The notes under the pieces: generated by a model
What the model was told of the DNA's origin: nothing
The model's input: the letters and a program-made list of their open reading frames with translations, nothing else
The model's database searches: none
Part shown: piece after piece, positions 53,780-62,365 of the stretch
Layout: every line of letters begins with the position of its first letter
How positions within the stretch are numbered: the stretch's first letter is position 1
Program-made: the position numbers and the translations under genes
Source: DATFMP01 sp035266845
GTDB lineage: Bacteria > SAR324 > JACQKK01
DNA length: 64,000 bases
NCBI GenBank assembly: GCA_035266845.1
Contig: DATFMP010000072.1
Coordinates: forward strand, 32,464-96,463
Direction: 5' to 3'

Positions 53780-54310
53780 ATGAACGCAGAGGAACTGAGA
53801 GCCCTGCAGGCGCCGCTGAAAGCGCGTTACCGCGACGATCCGGCCACGGCCCGCGTAGCTGCCACGGCCGTCGGTCGGCTGGAGGCCGATGGTGTCACGT
53901 GCCGCATCGAGACGGGCAAGGCGCCCGTGCTGGCCGGGCTGCACCGTGCCACCGGCGGCACCGGTGAGGAAGCCTGCTCGGGTGACATGTTGCTGGAGGC
54001 GTTGGTGGCCTGCGCCGGCGTGACGTTGAAGGCGGTGGCCACGGCCATGAGTGTGCCCCTGCGCGGGGGTACGGTGCGGGCCGATGGCGTGTTCGATGCC
54101 CGCGGCACGCTGGGCGTGGCCAAGGACGCGCCGGTGGGCCTGCAGGATGTGCGTCTGCACTTTGACCTGGAGACAGACGCGCCGCCGGAGAAGATCGCCA
54201 AGCTGATCGAACTGACCGAGCGCTACTGCGTGATCTACCAGACCCTGCGCCACCCGCCTGAGATCGCCATGAGCTTCAAGGCCCACGGCGCGGGCGGCGT
54301 CGCCGACTGA
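53780..54310 (+). CDS. OsmC-family protein
   Basis: A 176-residue member of the OsmC/Ohr superfamily, which contains thiol peroxidases for organic hydroperoxides. EEACSGDMLLEALVACAGVTLKAVA holds Cys residues in the position of the first catalytic Cys helix, and TERYCVIYQTL carries the second, but the CPxS context of true Ohr is absent, so peroxidase activity is uncertain. It follows the island boundary by 50 nt. No UGA replaces either Cys. Confidence 0.8.
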   Translation: MNAEELRALQAPLKARYRDDPATARVAATAVGRLEADGVTCRIETGKAPVLAGLHRATGGTGEEACSGDMLLEALVACAGVTLKAVATAMSVPLRGGTVRADGVFDARGTLGVAKDAPVGLQDVRLHFDLETDAPPEKIAKLIELTERYCVIYQTLRHPPEIAMSFKAHGAGGVAD

Positions 54311-54459
54311 ACCCTGGGGCGGCACTGCGTCGGCTGGTGCTGGCGCACTTTCTTGGCAACGTGCACTTGGTGTTTGCACAGCCGACCAAGCCGCACCCGC
54401 CGGACTTGCGGGCCGCAGTGCCCATTCACTGGTTCCGCCCGCTTCGCACTGGTTGAGGC

Positions 54460-54741
54460 TCAGGTCGGCTCGGGCACGGGCCTGCGCTGGATGCGCTTGT
54501 TGCGGCGCAGCTCGTTGCGGACGAACTCGGCGCTGGCCCGCTCGCGGAAGTAGTCGATCACCTCCGGCCAGTCGATCCACCCACTCTCCTCGGGAAAGCC
54601 CGCCTGCACCAGGGCGGCCTCCAGCCGGTCCGCGAGCTGCTGCTCCTGGCGCATGAGGGCCACCACTTCGGCGAGGGTCTGCTCGTACAGCGCGGAATCC
54701 TGCTCCAGCTCCTGGATGACGTGCCGGGTCAACGTCGCCAT
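54460..54741 (-). CDS. Small helical protein of unknown function
   Basis: A 93-residue acidic/basic alternating protein (IQELEQDSALYEQTLAEVV, RQEQQLADRLEAALVQAGF) with predicted long helices and a basic C-terminus (RNELRRNKRIQRRPV). No family recognised. ATG 54741; divergent from the GDH operon. It is the only supported gene in the 54311-55008 stretch. Confidence 0.5.
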   Translation of the reverse strand: MATLTRHVIQELEQDSALYEQTLAEVVALMRQEQQLADRLEAALVQAGFPEESGWIDWPEVIDYFRERASAEFVRNELRRNKRIQRRPVPEPT

Positions 54742-54873
54742 GGTGTCCCATCCTGTTCGCGAGGGAGGCCGGGCACCCCCAAGGGGCCCGGATGCTGCCC
54801 AGCCTAGGCAATGCGCGCGCGCTCGGCAAGCGCCCGGCGGCGCGGGCATTTGGGGGTGCCCCGCAATCGGGCG

Positions 54874-55008
54874 TATAATCAAGTCAGGCAGACGAGCAGT
54901 CCACGGTGCTCCGCAAGCGGTGCCGGGTGCAGGCCCGGTGCCCGGGGGAGAACGGGTCGGCAGCCACAGGCCGCCCGGGCGATGCGCCACCCAGCGGGAG
55001 AAACCGGC
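54874..55008 (+). promoter_or_regulatory. TATAAT promoter and GC-rich leader of the GDH/oxidoreductase operon
   Basis: TATAAT at 54874-54879 with a weak upstream TTGGGG at 54850 (18 nt apart). The roughly 120-nt leader is rich in short inverted pairs (CCGGG/CCCGG, CCGC/GCGG) but matches no riboswitch class that I know. A GGGAG ribosome site precedes the ATG at 55009. Confidence 0.45.
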
Positions 55009-56211
55009 ATGGACGACCTGTTTGCACTCGCCGATTCCTTCGGCCCCGCCAAGATCGTTCACATTCACCAGCCCGGCAGCGGACTCAAGGCCGTGGTGGC
55101 CATCGACAACGTGGCCGCCGGCCCGGCCATCGGTGGCGTGCGCATGGCGCCGGACGTGAGCACGGTGGAGGCCGTGCGCCTGGCGCGGGCCATGACGCTG
55201 AAGAACGCCATGGCAGGCTTGGCCCACGGTGGCGGCAAGTCCGTCATCTTCGGCGATCCGCAGATGCCCCATGCGGAGAAGGAGCGCGTGGTGCGCGCCT
55301 TCGCCCAGGCCATCCGCGACCTGCGGGAGTACATCCCCGGGCCGGACATGGGCACGGACGAGACGTGCATGGCTTGGGTGAGTGATGAGATCGGCCGCTC
55401 CGTGGGCCTGCCGCGCGAGTTGGGGGGCATTCCGCTGGACGAGATCGGCGCCACGGGCTGGGGTCTGTTCCACGCCATCCAGGTGGCCTACGAGCGCATG
55501 GGGCGCTCGCTGGCCGGCGCCCGTGTCGTTGTGCAGGGCTACGGCGCAGTGGGCCGCCACGCGATGCGCTTCCTGGCGCAGGAAGGCGCTGTGCTGGTGG
55601 GCGCCTGCGACAGCCACGGTGCCGTACACGATTCCCACGGGCTGGACCCGGCGCGGCTCAACGCATTGAAGCGGGCGGGCCGCCAAGTGACCGACTACCC
55701 GGGTGCGCAACGGCTGGAGCGCGATGCCGTGATCGATCTGGAGTGTGACATCTGGATTCCCGCCGCGCGGCCGGACGTGCTGGACGAGCACAACGTGGGC
55801 CGCCTGCGCACGGCCCTGGTGGCCGAAGGGGCCAACATTCCGTGCACGCCGGGTGCCGAGCGCCTGCTGCACGAGCGCGGCGTGCTGGTTCTGCCGGACT
55901 TCGTGGCCAATGCCGGCGGCGTGATCTGCGCGGCGGTGGAATACCACGGCGGCACCGAGGGCGGTGCCTTCGAGACGATCCGCGAGCGCATCCGCGGCAA
56001 CATTGCGTGCGTGCTGGAGCAGTCCGCGCAACAAGGCGTGCCGCCGCGCCAAGCCGCCGTGGAGCTGGCGCACCAGCGCGTGGAGCGCGCCATGAGCTTT
56101 GCACGCTTCGGAGGCGCCGCGGCCGGCAACGGCCAGGGCGCGCCGGGCCAACCGCACCAGGAAGCGCCATGTACCGCATCCGCTTTCACGGCCGGGGAGG
56201 CCAGGGCGTAA
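55009..56211 (+). CDS. Glu/Leu/Phe/Val-type amino acid dehydrogenase
   Basis: A 400-residue dehydrogenase that reversibly deaminates an amino acid to its 2-oxoacid with NAD(P). The catalytic Lys77 is in HGGGKSVIFGDP, Asp113 in GPDMGTDET, and VVVQGYGAVGRHAMRFLA is the cofactor motif. The length and GGGKSVIFGDP resemble the leucine/phenylalanine branch, while PDMGTDE is GDH-like, so the exact substrate is open. Its last 43 nt overlap the next gene. Gene order with 2-oxoacid:acceptor oxidoreductase suggests amino-acid breakdown to acyl-CoA. Confidence 0.88.
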   Translation: MDDLFALADSFGPAKIVHIHQPGSGLKAVVAIDNVAAGPAIGGVRMAPDVSTVEAVRLARAMTLKNAMAGLAHGGGKSVIFGDPQMPHAEKERVVRAFAQAIRDLREYIPGPDMGTDETCMAWVSDEIGRSVGLPRELGGIPLDEIGATGWGLFHAIQVAYERMGRSLAGARVVVQGYGAVGRHAMRFLAQEGAVLVGACDSHGAVHDSHGLDPARLNALKRAGRQVTDYPGAQRLERDAVIDLECDIWIPAARPDVLDEHNVGRLRTALVAEGANIPCTPGAERLLHERGVLVLPDFVANAGGVICAAVEYHGGTEGGAFETIRERIRGNIACVLEQSAQQGVPPRQAAVELAHQRVERAMSFARFGGAAAGNGQGAPGQPHQEAPCTASAFTAGEARA

Positions 56212-57110
56212 AGACCGCCAGCCGCATCCTGGGTAGCGCGTTCTTCGCCGAGGGCTACGAGGTGCAGGACGCCCCGCGCTACGGGGCCGAACGCCGCGGC
56301 GCGCCCATCTTCGCCTACGTGCGTGCCCAGCTTTCCGCCATCCACGAGCGCGGGGTGATTGCGCGGCCGGATCTGGTCGTCGTGATCGACGAGACGCTGC
56401 TGCCCCTGCCCGCGGCGGGCGTGCTGGCCGGTGTCACCGAGCACACGGTGCTCCTGCTCAACGCTGCGCGCCTGCCCGAGTTGCCCGAGGGGCCGCGGCC
56501 GGGGCAGATCGTGCTGATGCCCGAACTGGGCGAGGTGGCGGCGCGGGGCGGCCTGCCGCTGGTGGCGGCGGCCTGTGCCGGGGCGGCGGCACGTCTCACG
56601 GGGGTGGTCTCGGGTGCGTCCGTGCGCCAAGCCGTGGCGGACGAACTGTCCGCGCTGGGGGCGGAGATCCTGGAGCACAACCTGGAGCTGGCGCTGAGCG
56701 CCTACCACCGCATGGACGATCACACCGGAACCGTGCAGGAGGGCGAGGCGCCAGCGCCCAGCCGGCTGGCTCCGCCGAACTGGATCGCCCTGCCGCAGGT
56801 GGACGTGCAGCACGCCGTGGCGGCGATCTTTCACGGGGCCACCAGTGCGCGGGTGCACACGGGTCTGTGGCGCACGGAGCGCCCGGTGATCAATCCGGCG
56901 GCGTGCAAGCACTGCTGGTGGGTCTGCACCACGTTCTGTCCGGATGGCGTTATCGGCGTGACCGCCGAGGGCGTGCCGGAGATCGACTACGACCACTGCA
57001 AGGGCTGTCTGGTGTGTCTGGCGCAGTGTCCCTCGCACGCCATCGAGGCCGTGCTGGAGCGCGAGGCGGGAGCAGTAGCCGCCGCTGCCAGCGCGCAAGG
57101 AGCGAGCTGA
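56169..57110 (+). CDS. 2-oxoacid:acceptor oxidoreductase, fused gamma and ferredoxin (delta) subunits
   Basis: A 313-residue fusion. Residues 1-185 are the gamma domain (FHGRGGQGVKTASRILGSAFFAEGYEVQDAP), and the C-terminus is a 2[4Fe-4S] ferredoxin. The first Cys group is C-x2-C-x3-C-x3-CP (CKHCWWVCTTFCP), one residue longer than usual between the second and third Cys; the second group CKGCLVCLAQCP is standard. It is the electron-transfer part of a pyruvate/indolepyruvate/isovalerate-type oxidoreductase. Starts inside the dehydrogenase gene and its stop overlaps the alpha-subunit ATG (TGATG). Confidence 0.9.
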   Translation: MYRIRFHGRGGQGVKTASRILGSAFFAEGYEVQDAPRYGAERRGAPIFAYVRAQLSAIHERGVIARPDLVVVIDETLLPLPAAGVLAGVTEHTVLLLNAARLPELPEGPRPGQIVLMPELGEVAARGGLPLVAAACAGAAARLTGVVSGASVRQAVADELSALGAEILEHNLELALSAYHRMDDHTGTVQEGEAPAPSRLAPPNWIALPQVDVQHAVAAIFHGATSARVHTGLWRTERPVINPAACKHCWWVCTTFCPDGVIGVTAEGVPEIDYDHCKGCLVCLAQCPSHAIEAVLEREAGAVAAAASAQGAS

Positions 57111-58336
57111 TGCGCAAACTGATGACGGGCAACGAGGCGGCGGCCTGGGGCGTGCGACTGGCCGAGGTGGATTACGTGCCGGCGTTCCCCATCACGCCGC
57201 AGACGGAGATCATCGAGCGCCTCTCGGAATGGAGTGCCACGGGCGAGGCGGCCTGCCGGTTGGTGATGCTGGAGTCCGAGCACTCCATGCTCACCGCGGC
57301 GGGCACGGCCGCGGCCACGGGCGTGCGCACCTTCACGGCCACGTCCAGCCAGGGCCTGCTGTACGCCATGGAGATGCTCTACACGACGCCCGGCTGGCGC
57401 GCGCCATTCGTGCTGGTGAACGTCTCGCGCGGGCTGGCCAGCCCCATCACGCTGGAGCCGGACCACAACGACGTGCTGGCGGCGCGGGACAGCGGCTTCC
57501 TGCAGCTTCACGCGGCCACCTGCCAGGAGGTGCTGGACTTGGTGCTGCTGGCCTTCCGGATGGGTGAGGACGCCACTGTGCGCCTGCCCGTGATCGTGAA
57601 CCTGGACGGCTTTTACCTCTCTTTCACGCGCGAGCCGGTGCAGGTGCCGGACATGGAGGCGGCGCGCGCGTTCCTGCCGCCTTACGATGCGCGGGCGCTG
57701 CACTTCCGCGCCGGTGAGCCTAGCGCCCAGGGCGTGGCGGTGCTGGGCGGCGCGCCGTACTCTTACTTCCGCTACGAGACGCACTTGGCGGCGCGGGCGG
57801 GGCTCGCGGCCTTCGCGGCCGGCGCGCGGGATTTCGCCCAGCGCTTCGGGCGCGTCTACCGACCCGTGGAGACCTACCGCTGCGAGGATGCGGAGTTCGC
57901 GTTCGTGATGATGGGCGCGTTCGCCACCAAGGCCAAGTCCGCCGTGGATGGCCTGCGGGCCGAGGGCTGGCGCATCGGGTTGGTGCGGCCGGTGATGCTG
58001 CGGCCCTGGCCCGACGAAGAACTGGCGCAGGCGCTGCGGGGCCTGCGCGGCGTGGTGGTGGTGGACCAGAATCTGGCTCCGGGTCACGGCGGCGTGCTGC
58101 ACGGCGACGTGCTGGCCACGCTGTATCAGGCCGGTGTGCCGGGCCCGGTGGTGGCCGCCTTCGTGGGCGGCCTGGGCGGGCGCGATATCGCACTGGAGGA
58201 GTTCGCGGAGATGGCCCGCGTGGTGCGCACGGCTGCCGATGCCGGGAAGAGCCCACCCGCGCGGATGCTCTACACCGCCGAGGAGCTGCGCCAGACGCGC
58301 GCCCTGCAGGCCGTGGCCCTGGGCGGCGGCGTATAG
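57110..58336 (+). CDS. 2-oxoacid:acceptor oxidoreductase, alpha subunit
   Basis: A 408-residue subunit with the pyruvate:ferredoxin oxidoreductase domain I and II patterns: GNEAAAWGVRLAEVDYVPAFPITPQTEIIE, then SEHSMLTAAGTAAATGVRTFTATSSQGLLYAMEMLY, and a C-terminal transketolase-like part (VVVVDQNLAPGHGGVLHGDV). It supplies part of the TPP site. ATG 57110 shares its A with the preceding stop codon. Confidence 0.93.
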   Translation: MRKLMTGNEAAAWGVRLAEVDYVPAFPITPQTEIIERLSEWSATGEAACRLVMLESEHSMLTAAGTAAATGVRTFTATSSQGLLYAMEMLYTTPGWRAPFVLVNVSRGLASPITLEPDHNDVLAARDSGFLQLHAATCQEVLDLVLLAFRMGEDATVRLPVIVNLDGFYLSFTREPVQVPDMEAARAFLPPYDARALHFRAGEPSAQGVAVLGGAPYSYFRYETHLAARAGLAAFAAGARDFAQRFGRVYRPVETYRCEDAEFAFVMMGAFATKAKSAVDGLRAEGWRIGLVRPVMLRPWPDEELAQALRGLRGVVVVDQNLAPGHGGVLHGDVLATLYQAGVPGPVVAAFVGGLGGRDIALEEFAEMARVVRTAADAGKSPPARMLYTAEELRQTRALQAVALGGGV

Positions 58337-58375
58337 CGTGCGCCGTGGGCTCGAATCGCATCGGGAGAGTCGATC

Positions 58376-59299
58376 ATGAGCGAGACCGCATACAAGGCCA
58401 TGAAAGACCTGCCTGCACTGCACCTGCTGGCGGGCGGTACCCCCATGTGCGCCGGCTGCGGGGGCCTGGAGGCGGTGCGGCTGTTCCACGACATATTGGG
58501 CGAAAACACCGTGTTCGTGAACGCCGCGGGTTGCATGACGCTGCTGGCCACCTATCCGCACACGCCGTTTCGCGGCTCGTGGATTTACACGGCCATGGCC
58601 TCCGCCCCGGCGGGAGCACAGGGCATTCGCGACGCGCTGGACGTGCTGATCGCCAAGGGACGCCTGCGGCCGCAGGACGACCTGCACGTGGTCGTGCTCA
58701 CCGGCGATGGCGCGGCCAACGGCATTGGGCTCTCGTCCACCTCCGGCGCGATCGATCGCGGGCTGGACTTCTACTACCTCTGTTACGACAACGAGGGCTA
58801 CGGAAACACCGGCCAGCAATCGTCCGCGGCCACGCCCCACGGGGCACAATCGGCTACGGAATACCGGCCGGCCGGCGTGGCGGGGGAGAAGAAGGACCTC
58901 TTCTCCATCTGGGTGGCGCACCGGCCCGCCTATGCCGCGACGATATCGGCCGACGAGCCGGTGGATCTGGCCCGCAAGCTGGAGCGGGCTAAGGGCCTGC
59001 GCGGACCCAAGCTCTTCATCGCGCTGGCGCCCTGCCCCACGGGCTGGCACTTCGAACCGCGCGAAACCGTGCACCTGGCCCGCCTTGCCGTGAAGTCCGG
59101 CCTGTGGCCGCTGCGCGAGTACGTGGACGGGCAGGTGCGCCACACGCGGCCGCCGGCGCCGGCCGGCAAGCGGCCCCCCGTCGAGGAGTATCTGCGTCTG
59201 CAGGGGCGTTTCGCCCACCTTTTCAAGCCCCAGCGCAACGAGGCCGTGCTGGCCGATATCCAGGGCGCCGTGGACGTGTACTGGGAGCACGCTGCGTAG
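58376..59299 (+). CDS. 2-oxoacid:acceptor oxidoreductase, beta (TPP-binding) subunit
   Basis: A 307-residue TPP subunit with PMCAGCGG near the N-terminus and GDGAANGIG followed by DNEGYGNTGQQ, the diphosphate and Mg site of TPP. With the fused gamma-delta and alpha subunits it forms a complete enzyme converting a 2-oxoacid plus CoA to acyl-CoA and CO2, passing electrons to ferredoxin. ATG 58376, 39 nt after the alpha stop. Confidence 0.93.
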   Translation: MSETAYKAMKDLPALHLLAGGTPMCAGCGGLEAVRLFHDILGENTVFVNAAGCMTLLATYPHTPFRGSWIYTAMASAPAGAQGIRDALDVLIAKGRLRPQDDLHVVVLTGDGAANGIGLSSTSGAIDRGLDFYYLCYDNEGYGNTGQQSSAATPHGAQSATEYRPAGVAGEKKDLFSIWVAHRPAYAATISADEPVDLARKLERAKGLRGPKLFIALAPCPTGWHFEPRETVHLARLAVKSGLWPLREYVDGQVRHTRPPAPAGKRPPVEEYLRLQGRFAHLFKPQRNEAVLADIQGAVDVYWEHAA

Positions 59300-59446
59300 C
59301 CAACGCCGCAGCGTTGCAAGGCCCGCCGGGGGTATCCCAGCGCTTGTGGGCAGCCCTCCGCTTGGTGTAGGTCCACGGGAAGGTTCGGCACGGGGCTTGA
59401 GGCCCGTGCGGGCCGGCCCCCATTCCCACCAGCGGAGATACCGGCC

Positions 59447-60541
59447 ATGCACGTCGGATACGGCGCGTTCTTCCAGAACCCGGAGCAGCGGCTGACGGAC
59501 CGCGAGGTCTACCTCAACGAGCTGCGCCTGGCGCGGCTGGCCGAGCCGCTGGGCTTCGAATCCGTCTGGAGCACGGAGCACCACTTCACGGACTACCTGA
59601 TCAGCCCGGACGTGATCGAGTTCCTCGCCTACATGGCGGGCTGCACGGAGAAGGCCTATCTGGGCACGATGGTGGTGGTGCTGCCCTGGCACGATCCGAT
59701 CCGCGTGGCGGAGCAGGTGTCCATGCTGGACCACCTGTCCGGCGGCCGCATGATCCTGGGGCTGGGGCGTGGCCTGGGCCGGGTAGAGTTCGAGGGCTTC
59801 CGCGTGAACATGGGCGATTCGCGCGAGATGTTCAGCGAGTACGCGGGGCTCGTGCTGGAGGCGTTGGAGACGGGCGTGGCGGAGTTGGACGGCAAGTTCG
59901 TGCAGCAGCCGCGCCGGGAGATCCGCCCCGCCCCGTTCAAGTCGTTTCGCGAGCGCACCTACGCGGCCACCATGTCCCCCGATTCCATGCCCATCCTGGC
60001 CCGGCACGGCCTGGGCATCCTGGTCATCCCGCAGAAGCCCTGGCACGAAGTGGAGAAGGACTTCACACTCTACAATACCACCTTCCGTGAGGCCAATGGG
60101 CGCGACGCGCCCCCGCCGCTGGCCTCGGCCTTCATCTACGTGGACGAGAACGCGGACCGTGCGGCCGAGCGGGCGCACAAGTACATCGGGGACTATTACC
60201 ACTCGGTGATGAAGCACTACGAGCTGACGGCGGGGCACCTCGCGAACACGAAGGGCTATGACTTTTACGACCGCGTGGGCAAGCACATCCAGCGCACGGG
60301 GGCCGGACAGGCCGCGGCGAGCTTTACCGAGCTGATGCCCTTCGGTACGCCGGAGCAGGTGTACGAGAAGGTGCGCTTCATCCACGAGCGCATCGGCAAT
60401 AGCGGCCTGATGGGCACCTTCAGCTACGGCGGCATGCCCCACGATGTGGCGGAGGCCAACCTGCGGCTCTTCGCCAAGGAGGTGCTGCCCGAACTGCGCA
60501 AGCTGGAGACGCCGGCGCCCCGCTTCGCCGAGGCGGTCTGA
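59447..60541 (+). CDS. LLM-class flavin-dependent oxidoreductase
   Basis: A 364-residue luciferase-like TIM-barrel flavoprotein (MHVGYGAFFQNPEQRL, SVWSTEHHFTDYLISPDV, VSMLDHLSGGRMILGLGRG) that uses reduced FMN or F420. GGAGATA ribosome site before ATG 59447. It follows the oxidoreductase operon after 147 nt that hold no gene. A monooxygenase acting on a small organic substrate is likely; the substrate is unknown. Confidence 0.88.
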   Translation: MHVGYGAFFQNPEQRLTDREVYLNELRLARLAEPLGFESVWSTEHHFTDYLISPDVIEFLAYMAGCTEKAYLGTMVVVLPWHDPIRVAEQVSMLDHLSGGRMILGLGRGLGRVEFEGFRVNMGDSREMFSEYAGLVLEALETGVAELDGKFVQQPRREIRPAPFKSFRERTYAATMSPDSMPILARHGLGILVIPQKPWHEVEKDFTLYNTTFREANGRDAPPPLASAFIYVDENADRAAERAHKYIGDYYHSVMKHYELTAGHLANTKGYDFYDRVGKHIQRTGAGQAAASFTELMPFGTPEQVYEKVRFIHERIGNSGLMGTFSYGGMPHDVAEANLRLFAKEVLPELRKLETPAPRFAEAV

Positions 60542-60569
60542 GGGCTGGGGCACTCCAAGCGCAGACGCG

Positions 60570-60794
60570 TCAACTCACAGCGGCTGGGGGCAAGAGGTCG
60601 ACGCCCATCACGCCGAGCGTGGCCACGGCCTGGTACCGCCGGCCGTTGGGCAGTTGCACGCTCTCCCCGCCGCGCAGGCGAGGCGCGATCTCGCTGTAGA
60701 GTCCCTGCGCGCACAGTTCCGATACGGCATCGTCCAGCGAAATGATCCGCAGGTCGCCGCTGACGGCGTCCATGCACATGATGCGCTCGTTCAT
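60570..60794 (-). CDS. Small hypothetical protein
   Basis: A 74-residue protein (MNERIMCMDAVSGDLRIISLDDAV) with no recognised family, rich in charged residues and two Cys near the N-terminus. ATG 60794 on the minus strand. Confidence 0.45.
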   Translation of the reverse strand: MNERIMCMDAVSGDLRIISLDDAVSELCAQGLYSEIAPRLRGGESVQLPNGRRYQAVATLGVMGVDLLPPAAVS

Positions 60795-61015
60795 GCGACC
60801 TCCCGCGTTGCCGCCGCGGCGTGGGGGCCACGGTTGTCGGATTATCGGAATGATACTCTATTTATGATAACGCTCCGAGGGGCGCAAAGGTTCCCTGTGG
60901 CGGCCCGGTTGCCGGGGCTGCAGGCGCCTTGACCGGGCCAGGGCCTCGGCGTCTATCAAATGGCCGAAAGAGCTAGCAGAGCGCCAAGGCTTGGTTTTTC
61001 GGATGAGATCGTGGG

Positions 61016-61105
61016 CCAAGGGGGCGTCGCCCCCTTGGAACCCCCGCCAGGGAGCAATCCCCCTGGACCCCATTTGTGCGGGGTGTAGGGGCCCGTGGCC
61101 CCTAC
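61016..61105. repeat. Cluster of three palindromes (possible intergenic repeat element)
   Basis: 61016-61038: arms CCAAGGGGGCG and CGCCCCCTTGG around T. 61047-61066: arms CCAGGG and CCCTGG. 61085-61105: arms GTAGGGGCC and GGCCCCTAC around CGT. A further GGAGGGAGGAGG / CCTCC region follows to about 61160. These occupy much of the 60795-61223 gene-free gap and stand out as structured DNA. Confidence 0.65.
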
Positions 61106-61223
61106 TGGAGGGAGGAGGTACAGGAGGAGGGAGTCAACGCCTCCTTCCTCCGTAAACCCCAAACTCGCTGCCTGGCGCACCACTAGCCGCATCCCCCGCT
61201 CCGGGGCGCGCGGCCGGGCGTGG

Positions 61224-62168
61224 CTATTTGCGTGTGATGAGGAACAGGCCCAGGCCCACGGTGACGAGACCCGCCAGCACCGGCCAGGAAAGGGCCTCCG
61301 CCAACAGCAGGAAGCTGATCAGCACACCGAAGACCGGCGAGAGGAAGTTGAAGCTGACGACCACGCTGGGGCTGTAGCGCTTGAGCAGGTAGGCCAGCAC
61401 CATGAAGTTGAAGCCCGCCACCACGATGCCCTGATAGGCAATGCCGGCCAGGGGATACCAGCCAAGCTGATCCCAGCGCACCTGCTCCGTGTACCAGCCG
61501 GCCAGGGCAAAGCAGGGCAGGGAGATCAGCATCTGCCAAACCACCACGCGGGTGGTATCGATGCGCTGCAGCAGGCGCGAGGCGAACACGAGCCGGCCGC
61601 CAAGCAGCGCCGCGCTGGAGAGGCAGATCAGGTTGCCCAGCGCCGTGCTCTGACCCGCCAGGGCACTCAGATCGCGCAGGAAGATCACGCAGATGCCCAC
61701 GAAGGCCACCATCAGGCCCAGGCTCCGGGTGCGGTTGAGCCGCTCGCCGGGCACGAACAGGTGCGCATAAAACCCGGCGAAGAGCGGGTTGGTGGCGATG
61801 AAGATGCTGCCCAGGGCGGCGGTCGTATTGCGGATACCGATGTTCATCAGGCCGATCTGCACCGTGAACAAGGCGCCCAGCAGCAGCAAGCCACCCCATT
61901 CCCCACGCTTGGGCCACAGGGAGACCCCGCTGGCCAGCGACCACGCCCCGATGCACAGCGAGCCCAGCAGGAAGCGCCAGAAGCCAATCCACAGCGGCGG
62001 AATGGCGATCAGCCCCACCTTCACCGCAGGGGCATTGCCGCCCCACAGGGCGTTGATGCACACCGCCAGCACGATCGCCTGCAACGGAAAGGCGAGCGGC
62101 GACGCGGCCTTGGCGGCATTCGGCTGGGTGGGGGGCACCGCGGGCAAGGGGAGCGGGTGATGAGGCAT
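61224..62168 (-). CDS. DMT (EamA) family transporter
   Basis: A 314-residue inner-membrane protein with about ten hydrophobic segments and two EamA repeats (IVLAVCINALWGGNAPAVKVGL; FNFMVLAYLLKRYSPSVVVSFNFLSPVFGVL), as in drug/metabolite exporters such as RhtA-like proteins. ATG 62168 chosen (MPHHPLPLPAVPPT); further ATG codons up to 62198 are possible. Substrate not deducible. Divergent from the selenoprotein gene. Confidence 0.85.
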   Translation of the reverse strand: MPHHPLPLPAVPPTQPNAAKAASPLAFPLQAIVLAVCINALWGGNAPAVKVGLIAIPPLWIGFWRFLLGSLCIGAWSLASGVSLWPKRGEWGGLLLLGALFTVQIGLMNIGIRNTTAALGSIFIATNPLFAGFYAHLFVPGERLNRTRSLGLMVAFVGICVIFLRDLSALAGQSTALGNLICLSSAALLGGRLVFASRLLQRIDTTRVVVWQMLISLPCFALAGWYTEQVRWDQLGWYPLAGIAYQGIVVAGFNFMVLAYLLKRYSPSVVVSFNFLSPVFGVLISFLLLAEALSWPVLAGLVTVGLGLFLITRK

Positions 62169-62365
62169 GGCTCGGCCGTCTTGGCTGGGCGTGCGCATCA
62201 TAGGGCCAAACGCCGGGGCTTGCCAAGCGCCGCCGCGCTCCATGCCCCGCACAGTCCGCGTCCGGACTTGCTCCGGGCCGCTCCCTGGCGCATCCTGAAC
62301 TTTTCGCAGCCCAATGCAACGCGGCCGGCGGGAGATTCCGCGCCGGCCCCAGCAGGGAGACGGCC

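Noticed and set aside
53780..54310. OsmC protein as a third selenoprotein
   Set aside because: The frame is open throughout and both relevant positions are coded as Cys.
54880..55008. Possible glycine or cobalamin riboswitch
   Set aside because: None of the conserved core boxes of these classes can be placed in the leader.
56987..60553. Open frame of 1188 codons on the minus strand
   Set aside because: It lies antisense to the alpha and beta subunits and the LLM gene, is rich in His/Arg/Gln and has no conserved motifs. The plus-strand genes are all recognisable families.
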